Shown piece after piece: positions 46,104 to 57,829 of a stretch of 64,000 bases of DNA. This DNA is from Camillea tinctor (Eukaryota; Ascomycota; Sordariomycetes; Xylariales; Xylariaceae). The number at the start of each line of letters is the position of its first letter. The stretch's first letter is position 1. Under the pieces are notes generated by a model. That model saw only the letters and a list, made by a program, of their open reading frames with translations. It made no database searches and had not been told where the DNA came from. Position numbers and translations under genes: made by a program. The stretch covers positions 200,669-264,668 of the forward strand of contig MU394101.1 in the NCBI GenBank assembly GCA_022578605.1, in the 5' to 3' direction.

Positions 46104-46632
46104 ATGCAATTCTCCGTCGCTGTCATTGCTACCTTCGCCCTCGGCGCCATTGCCGCTCCCCAGAACGCTGGTGGTGTCGGAAGCGGTGTCGGCGGTGTCG
46201 GCCAGGGCATCGGTAACGGTGTTGGCAACTTCCCCGCCGTCCCCGGTGATGTGACCGTCGGCCAGGCTGGCGACACTTGCGGTTCCGACCTCGACCTCAG
46301 CTGCTGCGACAACGTCAAGCAGTCTGGTGACTCCGTCAACGAGGCCAGCGGCATCCTCGCTGGTCTCCTGTCCGGCACCCTCGAGAACGGTGACGTCGGT
46401 CTCTTCTCTGGCTGCTCTAAGCTCAACGTTGCTGCCCGTAAGCTTTCTCCCCCCCTGAATACACTATTAGCAGTCAAACAGCAACTAACCCACTCAACTA
46501 GTCATTGGCCTCGACGACTTGCTCAACTCCCAGTGCAAGCAGACCCCTGCCTGCTGCCAGCACTCTGGTACTTCTCAGGACGGTCTCGTCAACGTCGGCC
46601 TCCCCTGCGTTGCCCTCGGCAGCGTGTTGTAA
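46104..46632 (+). CDS. Class I hydrophobin
   Basis: Small secreted amphipathic protein that self-assembles at air-water interfaces and coats spores and aerial hyphae. Exons 46104-46437 and 46502-46632 (phase 1) give 154 aa. The signal peptide is MQFSVAVIATFALGAIAAP. A Gly/Val-rich repeat region (GGVGSGVGGVGQGIGNGVGN) precedes the cysteine domain. The eight cysteines follow C-x7-CC-x35-C-x18-C-x5-CC-x16-C. The long C3-C4 and C4-C5 loops place it in class I rather than class II. It ends seven residues after the last Cys (VALGSVL). Codon use is strongly biased to C-ending codons, fitting high expression. Convergent with the dipeptidase gene, with a 337 bp spacer. Confidence 0.95.
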
Positions 46633-46969
46633 AACGGCAGCATCGTACCTCAATACGACAATTGCATTTCCTGGTGCCATACTTCAGATTGACAAACAAC
46701 ATAGCACACGACATATCACGAGGACCATGGGATATGTAGGAAACTGGAAAAAAGGGTTGTAATGTCTGGGGGGGGAGAGTGCCACAAATTGTTTTAGTGC
46801 CTTGTTTTCGTCTCATCAGCATAAGTATCTTTAGAATCCAACTTCAGTCGCTCGTTAAACATCATATCTCTCATTCGTGACAATAATGATAAATGTGACC
46901 GTTCACATCATGTTCTCTTCAAGAGCGTTCGGCCTCTCACCAGTCATAACCTCAGCGTGTTTCTCATGC
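46633..46969. other. Convergent 3' spacer
   Basis: Short AT-rich 3'-3' spacer between hydrophobin and dipeptidase. No gene was seen. Confidence 0.6.
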
Positions 46970-48628
46970 TCATTCGTAGTCGGCAGCGCGAATCCTGTTC
47001 GGGTTTCCCGGAATCATGACTGGCAAAGGGTTATTCCACCTCGACCACTTCCTACCTTCCCAAACATCCTCCGCTGGCAACTCGTCCACCAGCGTAGCCG
47101 CAACCCTCTCGTTTTCTCTCCAAACCCTACATATAGCCCTGGTTAGACGATCATCATAGAAATGGAGAAGAAAAGCACCTTAGACGGCTTCGGGTTTTTT
47201 TTCTTACCTGAGAATATTCTCCCCCGCCAACTTGCGGACCTGCTCGTCTGTCGCCCCCCTCCTCATCACCGCCTCGACGAGCTTCGGGTAATCCGCCACC
47301 GACTCGATCCCGTTCGCGAGCGTAACCGTGCCGTCAAAGTCACCCCCAATACCGACGTGGTCCCACCCTGCTACTTCGACAACGTGCATGATGTGGTCGA
47401 CAACGGTCTCGATATCCGCGGCGTCGGGGTTCTCCGCGTTGAGGAAGCGCTTGACGAACATAACCATCACTAGGAGTAGACATCACACCCCGTCAGTGAC
47501 TTTACGACCCCGGCCAACTCGAACCGGCAAAAAAAAAAGAAAAAGGAAGAAGCTTGGATCCCAACTTACGCACACCCCCGTTGTCCTTCAACCGCGCGAT
47601 AACATCGTCAGGCGCATTGCGGTAGTTGCGCGCGAGCGCATAACACGCGCTATGGCTGAAGATAACCGGCGACCGCGTGACGTCGAGGACCTTACGCATC
47701 GCGCCGTGCGACACATGCGCAAGGTCAACCATCATGCCGAGGCGGTTCATCTCGCGCACCGCCGCCTCGCCAAGGGTCGTCAACTCGCCGTCCTCGGGGC
47801 CCCCACCCGCGGCCGTGACGCTGGACGCGGCGGTCGCGAAGGGGTTATCGCAGTTATGCGTGACGGTGGCGTAGCGCACGCCGAGCTCGTGCAGCTGGCG
47901 CAGCACGGCGAGCGACGAGCCGGCCTGGTGCAGGCCCTCGGCGCCGAGCATGGAGGGGATCTTGCCTCTGGTGAAGGCGGCGATGGCGCACGTCGACGTG
48001 GCGCAGTACTGCAGCTCGTCGATCTCGGCGATGAAGCGCCGCGTGGCGTCGATCTGCTCGAGGGTGTCGCGCACGCTGTGCGTCGGGTCGTCGAGGGTTG
48101 CGGGGGTGGTGTCCGGACACTCGACGAACACGGACCAGAATTGCCCGCCTATGCGGCCTTGCTTCATGCGCACGAGGTCGGTATGGCTTGCGAAATCTGC
48201 ATCGAGAACACAAAAAATTACTTACTTAGCCAGATGATGGGGTGATAATAATATTAGCAAACGTGGACCGGTGGCTGCATACGCTCTCTGAATGTGAAGG
48301 TGCTCTTATCGTAGATCTTGTTCCTCAGCTCGAGCCTCAGCAGGTAGGGCAGATCATTGTGTCCGTCGATCAGGGGCGTCGACTTTAGGATCTTTTCGGT
48401 TCGCAAGGCGAAGTCTAGGGGGTCGACGACAGGGTCTCGCCCGTACAGAGTGGCTAGCACGTAAGAGAGTCCCAGGAAAACAACGAGCCCGATCGATGTG
48501 ATCCAGGGGTTTTGGCCTGGGGTCACTGCTTGGGGTTCTTCCTCACGATCTTCTTTCTTGCTCTCAGGGGCACGTGAGGCGGGGGAGGAGCCAACATCAC
48601 GCCGGCGGACACCCGAAGAGTCCGCCAT
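46970..48628 (-). CDS. Membrane dipeptidase (peptidase family M19)
   Basis: Zinc-dependent dipeptidase of the renal dipeptidase type, cleaving dipeptides. Exons (minus) 48628-48283, 48196-47570, 47469-47208 and 47126-46970 join in phase to 463 aa. A charged cytosolic N terminus is followed by one membrane helix (about residues 42-63, [21 protein letters not shown]), so the enzyme is a type II membrane protein. Zinc-ligand motifs are all present: IDGHNDLPY (His90, Asp92), [10 protein letters not shown] (Glu), MVDLAHVSH (His) and VIFSHS (His). Further family blocks are [27 protein letters not shown] and the C-terminal region [14 protein letters not shown] formed across intron 3. The donor of intron 1 is placed at GTATGC (48282), which drops a short read-through tail and restores the [13 protein letters not shown] block. 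Confidence 0.94.
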
Positions 48629-49917
48629 GACCTTGGGCAGGTTCGATAGTTCAGAGAAAGAATTTCAATATAGTCTTACTTCCTAAAGAGTTGATGAAAT
48701 AATGGTGATTTCCCTTTCTTTTCAATATATTGTTCCCATATGTGTGTGTAGGTGTTGAGTTGTGTGTTGTTCTATGTTGTTTGGACTTATATCTTATTAG
48801 GTGTGACGTATGATACACATGATGTATTTTGGGAGTTCCAGTTAGATCTATATCTCGGTTAGGTATTATGGGTCAGGGATGTTAATCAAGGTCAGGCCGT
48901 ATGTATGCATGTATGTATTGTACAATTACACATACATAAGTTACATAACTAAGAGTATTACTATAAGTTTTTAATATTCATGACTCAACCTACTCCCGTC
49001 ACATTTTGAACCTATCAATTTACCGCGTCCGTTTTCAACTAAACCTGGTAAAACTCACTTATGTATCTATGTACATAAACTAGGTTAGGTTAGTATAATA
49101 CACTTACATACCCTCAATATGTAATCCGTAGTCTATCTCCAGACCCCATCCCGAATCCAGCTAGCCTCACTAGCAACGAGACATTTCCTAAAAACATCTT
49201 GACCTATTATCATTTATCATCTGGGGTTCTCTGATCGGCTTTACGATCCGCTCCACCCTTCTTTGGTTCCACTATATACATGCCTAGACCTATTATCTCC
49301 CATTACTAATCCTATTGACTCGTTGCCCACGCCTTGGTTCCCCTCGACTTACACCAAACAACTAGGTTAGGTTATAAAAGTAACCGGCTTCCCCAACATC
49401 CATACATTTACTTATCATTCGGGGATTGACCCTGTATCCTTGGCAAAAAACCCACGATACCTAGAACGAACCAAGTCCGACCGTTAGAAAAGGTAGATCT
49501 AATCCCACTTACCGGGTTCGGTTCTTGTGTGTCTTATCTCGAGCATGGTATGGGTGCTTTGGATGGGGGATGGGGGAGGGGGGGAAGGGAACGCTTCGTT
49601 GCCATGGGTTCGTATAGACTAGAAAAAGACAAAGATAAGCCGTTATGGAAATCCCTTTCCTTTTGGGAATTTCTTTTTTATCTATGCACATAAGAAGCGC
49701 GTGTATCACTCGATTGCTCGGCAACCTAACCTAGGGGTTTTTATTAAACAACAATGTCTCTCCTTTCCCTTTCCTGATCCAGGTTTCTTTGTCTTTGCCT
49801 GAACCAGTCTCCCTCCTCCCTTAGCCCAATTCCTCTTTGGAAGCTTGCTGCTAAGCACTGGTTGACGACACTCCCCCTTCCCCCCCCTTCGTGCGTGTAC
49901 TTCACAAGGTGGCAAGT
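48629..49917. other. Divergent intergenic region
   Basis: A 1.3 kb spacer shared by the dipeptidase and MFS promoters. It is AT-rich in the middle with repeated AACTAGGTTAGGTT-like motifs (near 49078-49092 and 49360-49374). The last 150 bp before the MFS gene are CT-rich. No gene was seen. Confidence 0.55.
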
Positions 49918-51283
49918 ATGACGGCCTCCCCCGACCTCGAGCGCACCGGCAGCAAGCCGGCCAGCATCGTCGGTGCCAAAGCTGCTGACTACAAAAATTA
50001 CAATGACGAGAGCACGGGCTCGGTCCATGACCCCGTCGCCATCGGCCCCGACGCCGTGCACGACGTCGACCCCGTGCTCGAGCGCAAGCTCCTCTGGAAA
50101 TTCGACTTGCGCATCCTGCCCGTGCTCGCCATCATGTACCTCTTCAACGGGCTCGACAAGGGCAACCTGGGCAACGCCAAAACCGCCGGGCTGGAGGACA
50201 CCCTCGGGCTCGTCGGCGACCAGTACAACATCCTGCTGTCCGTGTTCTTCATCCCGTACGTGCTCTGCGCGCCCTTCCTCGGCATTGCGGGCAAGCGCTG
50301 GGGGCCCGCGCGCGTGCTCCCCCTCATGATGCTCACCTTCGGCTCCATGACGCTGCTCACCGCGGCCGTGACCAACTTCGGCGGCCTGTTCGCCGTGCGC
50401 TGGTTCCTCGGCATGGCCGAGAGCGCCTTCTTCCCGCTGGTCATTTACTACCAGACTACGTTCTACCGGCGCGGCGAGCTGGCCCGGCGCCTCGCCATCT
50501 TCTACGCCGCGTCCAACATCGCCAACGCGTTCTCGGGCCTCCTCGCGTTCGGCACGTTCCAGATCCGCGGCGGAAGCCTGCCCCCCTGGAAGTACCTTTT
50601 CATTGTCGAGGGCGCGGGCACCGTGATCGTCGCTGTCTTCTCGTGGTTCTATCTCCCCGCCAGCGGCGCCACGGCGTCCTTCCTGACGCCCGAGGAGCGC
50701 GCGCTGGCCCACCGCCGGCTGCAGGTGGACTCTTCCTCGATCGTGGACCAGCCGTTCGTGTTCCGGGAGGCGGTGTCGATCCTGGCGCACCCGAGCAGCT
50801 GGGCGATCCTCGCCATCGAGGTGTGTCTGGGGGTGCCGCTGCAGTCGGTGAACCTGTACCTGCCTGTGATCATCAAGCGGCTCAACTACGACACCATCAA
50901 GACGAACCTGTACACAGTAGCGCCGAACATCACCGGCGCCGTGATGTTAGTGCTGCTAGCCTTCGCCTCCGACATGTCTAAGATGCGCTTTCCCTTCGTC
51001 GCCCTCGGCTTCGCGTTCACTCTCACAGGCTTCATCATCTATGCTTGCGTCAGCGTTGACACCCAGTTGCACGTCGCTTACTTCGCTTGCTTCATGATGA
51101 CCTGGGGAACGGCCGCGCCGAGCGTCATCCTCGACGTATGGTACAACAACAACATCGCCAACGAGAACAAGCGCGTTTTGCTCACTAGTATCGGCGTTCC
51201 TGTCGCCAATCTTATGGGCATCGTTTCGTAAGAATTACCCTATTCCCTCCTTTTTTTTTTTCTCTTTTCATGCACATATTTCG

Positions 51284-51340
<57 letters not shown>

Positions 51341-51732
51341 NNNNNNNNNNGGCGTTCCTGCCGCCAAAATTTTGGGCACCGTTTCGTAACAAATACCCAC
51401 ATCCCCCCTCTTTTTTTTTCCCTTTTCCCTCCCATTTTTTTGTTCCCCCCCCCCCCCCCCCCCCAAAAGCAAGGTTTAGACTAACACGCACCCCCTTTTA
51501 TAGTTCGAACATCTTCCAGCCCAAAGACGCACCCAAGTACTTCCCCGCCCTAATCACCACTGCAGCCTTCGGCGCCTGCGGGTGCGTGCTCACGGTCCTC
51601 CTAGGCGCGTGGATGATCATGGACAACAAGCGCCGGGACCAGGCCCAGGGCCGGACCGTGAAAGCGAGGGACATCCCGACCGAGTTGCTGGCCGACGGGC
51701 CTTCGAACCCGGGGTATAGATGGTATCTCTAG
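49918..51732 (+). CDS. MFS transporter, anion:cation symporter (Dal5/allantoate permease-like)
   Basis: Twelve-helix permease of the fungal ACS family, which imports organic anions such as allantoate, nicotinate, pantothenate or similar; the substrate is not assignable. Exons 49918-51227 and 51504-51732 (phase 2) give 512 aa. Helix 1 holds the family hallmark LPVLAIMYLFNGLDKGNLGNA. Loop 2-3 has the GKRWGPARVLP variant of the MFS signature, and helix 5 lies around FYAASNIANAFSGLLAFG. The cytosolic central loop spans about residues 245-285. The last exon encodes helix 12 (TTAAFGACGCVLTVLLGAWMI) and a hydrophilic tail. The ATG at 49918 was taken as the start; no in-frame ATG precedes it. The last intron contains an assembly artefact (poly-G, ten Ns and a duplicated exon end), so its true length is unknown. 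Convergent with the lipase-like gene. Confidence 0.92.
51287..51464. other. Assembly gap with poly-G and degraded duplicate of exon end
   Basis: Fifty-four G residues (51287-51340) precede ten Ns (51341-51350). Bases 51351-51444 then repeat, with scattered mismatches, the sequence at 51193-51286 (GGCGTTCCTGYCGCCAA... to the T-rich stretch), ending in a 20-base C run (51445-51464). This is best read as a low-quality gap fill inside a short intron rather than real duplication. The true acceptor at 51501-51503 has an upstream GACTAAC branch site. Confidence 0.85.
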
Positions 51733-52096
51733 GGATGTGAATGGGGAAAAGGGGGCTTCTCTGGACCATACTTTTTCTCGAGATAACCTATCCATGTACC
51801 AATATAACGAGACTCACGCCGTCTAAGAAGTAAAAAAAGAACAATCGTATTTTATCCTGGTTTTCTTGCTAGATAGAGAGAGGGGAAGAAAAATAGATGC
51901 CCTAGATAATATGTGGTATCATGTGAACCTCGAACGCCATGACGAACAAAATAAACAGTCCAAAAAAAAACCTCCCGTATACTTTTTATATCCAAATTCT
52001 CATCAATAGTCATGAATCATTAACCTCTCCCTTTCTTTTTCATTTTCTTTTCTTTTTTTCCGAGTCGCAGACTCTCCTATCCTCTCCCCCTTTCCC
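51733..52096. other. Convergent 3' spacer
   Basis: AT-rich 3'-3' spacer between the MFS gene and the lipase-like gene. No gene was seen. Confidence 0.6.
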
Positions 52097-54138
52097 TCAA
52101 TACCCCTTCGCCGTCGCCGCCCCAATAGCCAGCTCCTCCACCCTCGCCGCGTAGAGCCTCATAACGTGGCACACCGGATCCCCCCACACCACGCCCCTCA
52201 GCTGCTCGTCGCTCGCCACCTGCGCGACCACGCCCTCGCGCAGCCGCTCCTCCACCGTCATCGCGCGCCTGACCTTCGCGCTCGGGCTGCCCGACCTGAG
52301 CACCACGATGCACCCCGCGTTGCTCAGCGTGCTGGCGGGCACCCGCCACACCGGGCCGGCGGGCGCCTTGCGCGTCTTGCCCGAGCGCGCCGATTTCATG
52401 CTCGTCTTCGACGATTTGCTCGCGAGGGACGACTTGGATTTCCGCTCGCGCGGCTTGCTGCCGTGTTTCGACGAGGCCGGGGACGGGTAGGGGGGTGGAG
52501 GGGTGCCCTCCTTTTCCTTGATAGCCTGTTGTTGTTGTGCTTGTTGGGCCCCGGGCGCGGGCGCCGCGAAGAGCTCCAGCAGGCTCTTCACGTAGGCTTT
52601 GTCGGCGCGGGCCACGGGGTCACCTTCGTTGACGAAGCTCAGGAATTGCGAGGGTCGGAGGGCTGAGGTGGCGGGCTTCCGCAGGGGGAGGAGCGACACG
52701 GGAGGCGCGCCGAAGGTGATGCAGTGGATGCACTTGAAGAACCCCGTTAGTTGGTTGAGCTCGGAGGCGGCGGCCTTGGTCGTCGCGAGCATGTGCATGT
52801 ACAGCAGGGAGGCGACTGCGCCGCCGGCCGAGTGGCCCGCGATGAGGAGCGAGTAGGAGCAGCGCCGGGGATCCTCCTGGAGGAGATGCCGTAGTCGGGC
52901 GGCTACGGGGGCGATCATTTTCCGCGCAGCGGATAGGAACCCTGCGTGACAGAAGTTGCTAGCATCGTCCTGACTATTGAGTTAGCTGACGGCTCGCCTG
53001 AGCATTCTTCACTCATTAGTAGATCTCACCAAAAACCCAATTGGTGCCGTTGGTGCCGTGTTCAAGTTGACAGCCCAGTCCATAAATGTCGCCGTGCCAC
53101 GGATTGCGAAGACGATGGTCTCCATGCGGTCCATGGGAACTGACTTGATATACATTGCCTTGGCGCCGGTCTTCCAATTGGCGTCGATATGCGCATCTCG
53201 CTCGGATCCGCGTGGCTTTTCATACACACGTTCCGAATATCGTGCCGCCAGGGAGAGCAGAGGGTAAACATTTAAATCTCTGATTTTTGTTAGCCAAAGC
53301 TGTTTTACACGTAATGTATCATTCAGACCACAATCACGCACAGACGAAGGGGAGTTAAGTCCATAGGGAGCTTGGAGTTGGCGTATAAGTCAACTTTCGA
53401 GAAATAACCAGCAGAGATGATAGACGTGGCTACCGCGCTCGTCTGGCCCTTGGGGGCGTCCTTCTTACTCTTCTTCGAACAGCCCTTTCGATTTGTCGTA
53501 AGTTGCTTCGAGTCTTCGGCTGGGAGTGGAGGCGGAGGCGCCTCGACAGGCGCCTGGTACATGAACAGGTCGTTCTCGTTCCCCACGAACCTATCCCGGT
53601 CGATCAAGGTCATCACATCATTGAATCTATCGCATATCTGGTCGTACATTGCCGCGCTCTGGTTGAGGAGCTGTGAGCCGTAACCGTGCCATTTAGGCAG
53701 CCCGTCGTCAAATATCTGATTAACGACGTCGCTGGGTATTTGCATTAGCTCGGCTGTTGAGCTGAGCTTGAGCCTACTGAGAGCACCCAATCCATTGTTA
53801 TTTGGATATGGATTTGTGGGTTGGTTATATGACGAAGGCCCTAGGTAATAATGATTTACGATGATAGGAGGATATTGTCTCTGGTCTTGGTACTGATTTG
53901 GTATAGGAGGAGGCCCGGGATTCCAACCGGGGGGCGGTGATAGGTAACCAGCAGGCTGGCTTGTAGCTTGACCTGGACCCGAACTCGGACCCGGGCCCGG
54001 TTGTGTGTGGTTATAAGTTCTCCGGACACAGCGAGAAGGAGGCGGTGGTTGTGCGTTTATAAATGCCGATTGAGACGAATCAGCCTTCACCGGCAACGCC
54101 GTCGTCTGCTGGGCCTTTTTCCTCCTGAAGAAGCCCAT
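52097..54138 (-). CDS. Class 3 lipase-like alpha/beta hydrolase
   Basis: Predicted serine hydrolase with the class 3 lipase fold. Exons (minus) 54138-53342, 53279-53030 and 52969-52097 give 639 aa. Residues 1-265 are a non-catalytic, Pro/Gln/Tyr-rich region without signal peptide, so a cytosolic or membrane-peripheral location is likely. The catalytic part contains TIVFAIRGTATFMDWAVN, FCHAGFLSAARKM, nucleophile elbow IAGHSAGGAV (Ser396), NEGDPVARADK (Asp466) and DPVCHVMRLY (His617). Between Asp and His there is a basic, low-complexity insertion of about 85 residues (Ser/Lys/Pro-rich). The first intron (62 nt: GTGCGT donor, GGCTAAC branch, ATCAG acceptor) removes what otherwise looks like a frameshift and yields PLRLDLNVYPLLSLAARYSE. 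Substrate unknown; similar fungal proteins are annotated lipase class 3. Confidence 0.88.
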
Positions 54139-57100
54139 GATTTCTATACACTATTGATCACTCCATTCCATTCATAGGAAATCAAGGATAGATGGAAGGA
54201 ATTGGTGAAGTCCGAATCTTGGTAGGCTTGGTATGTAGGGGTTTTCAGAAGACACAGCCGAAATCAAGTGAGGGATTGGAAGAAGAATGACGTTTAGAGA
54301 AGGACAAGAAACGGCGAAGAACTATTTTAGAGTAGATAGGTAAGAGGTAGGTATGTAGGCAGTAAAAGTAAGGAAGATGGCGAAGCACAAAGCTGCCCTG
54401 CCCTTATCCTACCCTTACCTATCCATCCTTGCCTTTTAGCTAGTAACCTGGAGATCCTGGTTGCCCCTTGTTTATATGTAGCAACATACTGTATCACAGC
54501 TGCTCACAGGTCAATCTATTTAGAACTTCTATTATGTATGTACCTAACCTACCAGTTGTTAGTTAGTACATACAGGTAGAGTATAACTCATGACTATATC
54601 TAAGTACTTCATGTACAGTATGCAACCGAATTGCATACATCAGGCCAGGATACTATATACTACTAGTTACTATCCGCATCCGGTGGGTTGATAGTTAGCG
54701 GGTGTGCCTTGCCGTTTACAGACCCTCCATCCCTGAATATATCGTGTTTGCCGGCGCTGATTCGCTGTTCGATCTCGTCCAAGCCCCGATTTATTGCGCC
54801 AGGGGGGTGCGCCAGTGGACAACCGTGTCGTCCAACAGCGGACGAACCACAGGCTTGAGATAAATAAAGCTGCATGAAGGTATGCGAGTAACTCGCCAAG
54901 AAACCTCGAGCTCGGGTTCTGACTGGCCCCCGCAGATCGCAGTCCGGCAAGACGTTGTAACCTCAAGGCTCTCGATTTGTTATTTAGGCGGCTACATTTT
55001 TGTTTTTGGTCTTTATTTCTTCTTCTAGGCCATCTAATGGACCGCGGTTCTTATCTGCATATATGCTAAGTTAAGCAAGACTCAGGAGTTAGTATCAATT
55101 CTAGATGCAGGGCATGGATGGCAAGCGACTTACAGACCCCCACTACTGGCAAGTAAAGTGAGTGACCCCTGGACACAAAATATCTGCAACAAAGAAATGC
55201 ATTCCAGTGAAATATTCACATGTTATCTTTATGACAAAGAAACCTAATAATCTGCATGGAAACGAATCCTTACCTACCTCATTTATAAACCTACAACACG
55301 CCATACTTGATAATATACGAATAAGCTATTTAATATAACCTAGGTACAGACAAAGACCGTTGGAGCTGATAGTGCATAGTGCGAGGATGGCTTATAGAAA
55401 ATGTATTACTTATGTTGTGCTATTTTCCTAACCTAAGTGATAGACCTAAGAAGCAGAGAGTACTTATACTTTTTTGCCTTCCTCTAGCCATCCAACAACA
55501 TTCCCAGCAGTCAAAGTCACATCTAGCCAACTACAACCCCCCCTATGACCAGAACAAGAGAGCCCATACATTCTCCTCCATATCTGGTTGGAGATAACAG
55601 CCTACCTTTGGAGCTATCTTGACAGATGAACTTGATTATAGTGACCGGTGTGTGTGTATGTGAGGGGAAGGGGGACTTGCCGTGCAGCTGGCATGGCTTG
55701 CTCAACGCACCCCAACAAAATACGCCCCCACGGCATACCGAGAGATGGAAGGTTCTGCATACATACTATATAGGAAGATGCACATATGCCACGGCATATG
55801 CCATATAGCAACGAGGGGGCATGGAGATGTTAACGGAGTGGCCCCTCATTCAAGACACTCTTCTAGTCCAGGTCCCTTATACACGATTTTTGCTTCTTAT
55901 CCTAGGTCCCTCGGGTTGATTTCACCCCTCTCGGATTTCCACATGATGGGCGTAACTATTTATAGGAGACGACCGTGAGAGATAGGATGATGTGAATTAA
56001 CCTACCTAGTAGATATAAACCCCATACCTAATTCCAACAGACGCGATGACCTCATCCCCGGCTTCTAAGTCAAGGGATCTGAGGTGCTCTCCTCAACGTG
56101 CTAAACTATGACCGTCTGAGCGTCAATCCTAATAATATCCCACAACGTAGGCTAGTATAAGCATTTTTTAATAGCAAATATTAGGCTGAGCCTTGGAGAA
56201 AGCTCTTGGACTACCAAGGCTAATCATATCAGATTCGCAGCACCCAATGGCTCTAAAGAGTATGAAGCATAATGAAAATGATATTGTGAAAGGGTATATA
56301 TCTGATGACATGCAGCTCGAAACATTCCTACCTAATTACTTCACTCAGGAACATTTACGATACTATATTCTATCTTGGAGAATTCCCGACACAAGTCCAT
56401 TGAGGAGGCTTAATATCAGCTTTTTGGTATGTACCACTAATGCGAAAGATGTATAGCTTTTAGTTCTTCTATTTGGTGTAAAATCCAGTCTCATATCTCT
56501 TGTTGAAGCTGGATTAGAAGAGGAGTTGTGGTTGGTAGTGCATGATAGTAAGGAAGAGCATGCGACGTCTAAAAGCCTATGTTCCTCATAGCCTCCCCAT
56601 AGCCTCCCCATGGAATAAATATGCTATGACTTGAGTAAATGTCAGGTTCTTTTTAGTACTTGGTTCTGGGCGAATTGCCTTATACCTATATTCGGCATGT
56701 GATACTTAGCAGTCCGTATTATAAGGAAATTATAACATAGGTCTGGTAGAGCATCAATGACTAGACTAGAACTTATAAGCTATTTTGTTAGCACCTTTAC
56801 ACTCAGCATTTCTTTGCCATTCTCTTCTCTGGTCTTAGACAAGGTGCCTGACCTCTCTATAAGACGGTCTGTCGCTCAAACTTACCACCAGTTACGACAT
56901 AGGACACGGACCATCGATAAATGAGAAAGCTCTATGCGTGTAGTGGGGAAGTTAAGGGAGGGTAATATCGATGTCCGAAGCGACAAGTGGATGTGATCAG
57001 CATTGGCTGGCCGGACATAGCCTAGCTGTAGAATGTCTAGCATGGTACGTACTAGAGGTTCCAGTGTTGCCGTATGGTCTTCTGATGAGTTGCTGCTGTA

Positions 57101-57215
57101 TTGGAGAAATTACGTGTCAGATAATGTTATTTATTTTATATTGGCAAGGGGGGTTAGACTGGAGACTTGGATGTAGATTACCTAGGTTAGGTATGTATGT
57201 ATAAGTAAGTAAATT

Positions 57216-57244
<29 letters not shown>
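57216..57244. repeat. (AG)n microsatellite
   Basis: Uninterrupted AG dinucleotide run of 29 bases. Confidence 0.95.
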
Positions 57245-57246
<2 letters not shown>

Positions 57247-57670
57247 AATGGATATTGGTGTATGCAAGACATTCAACCTTATTAGCATAGGTTAGGTACT
57301 TAAACAACCTCTAAACGTGTAACCCCTCCTGTTAGGTTAGTGGACTGGTGCTGTTGATGATGAGCGGGCATGATAAGATACTTCTAACTCTGATAAGATA
57401 CTACTTTATCTAACTTTCTGCTTCAGTTTGATAGCTGACCTAAATGGCCTCGATAGCCTGATATCATCGGGTAGAATGATGTAACCTAAGTGGGTGTATA
57501 TTAGCCTTGCAGGGGTATCCCCAGTCAGCTAACTTTAAAAGCAAATAGCATAACCCGTACAAGCCATTTCTCCGTAACCCCCCAATTAACTTGTCTCAAA
57601 AAGAAACATCTCAGACAAATCGATTTCAGGCTTGGTTCATGGTTAATGCAAAATGCGAGTCCCATATACC

Positions 57671-57705
57671 TGACCTGACCTGACCTAACCTGACCTTACC
57701 TGACC
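57671..57705. repeat. TGACC pentamer tandem repeat, 7 units
   Basis: Seven contiguous pentamers, five TGACC plus one TAACC and one TTACC, about 125 bp upstream of the FHIP start codon. It could be a promoter element array or a simple minisatellite. Confidence 0.85.
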
Positions 57706-57829
57706 ATTCTTCTTTACTCTTCTCTATCCATGTTAATATCGAATTGCCTCTTCTTCTTTTTCTCCCCATCTTAACCCCCTTCGAGAAGAGAGAGATCGAA
57801 AGAGAGAGAGAGATGCCTCCAAACCCGTC

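Larger units (their letters stand above)
54139..57829. other. Gene-poor region upstream of FHIP
   Basis: About 3.7 kb, AT-rich apart from a GC-richer island at 54660-54960. That island has overlapping minus-strand frames of about 95 codons without recognisable domains. Simple repeats at 57216-57244 and 57671-57705 are listed separately. No gene is supported. Confidence 0.5.

Noticed and set aside
49744..50790. 348-codon open frame antisense to the MFS gene
   Set aside because: Shadow of GC-rich coding sequence; Arg/Glu/His-rich, with no domain, while the plus strand encodes a complete permease.
53323..53341. Frameshift in the lipase-like gene
   Set aside because: Explained by a canonical 62-nt intron with matching phase.
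46104..54138. Possible secondary-metabolite or other biosynthetic cluster
   Set aside because: No synthase, P450 or pathway regulator; hydrophobin, dipeptidase, permease and lipase are unrelated neighbours.
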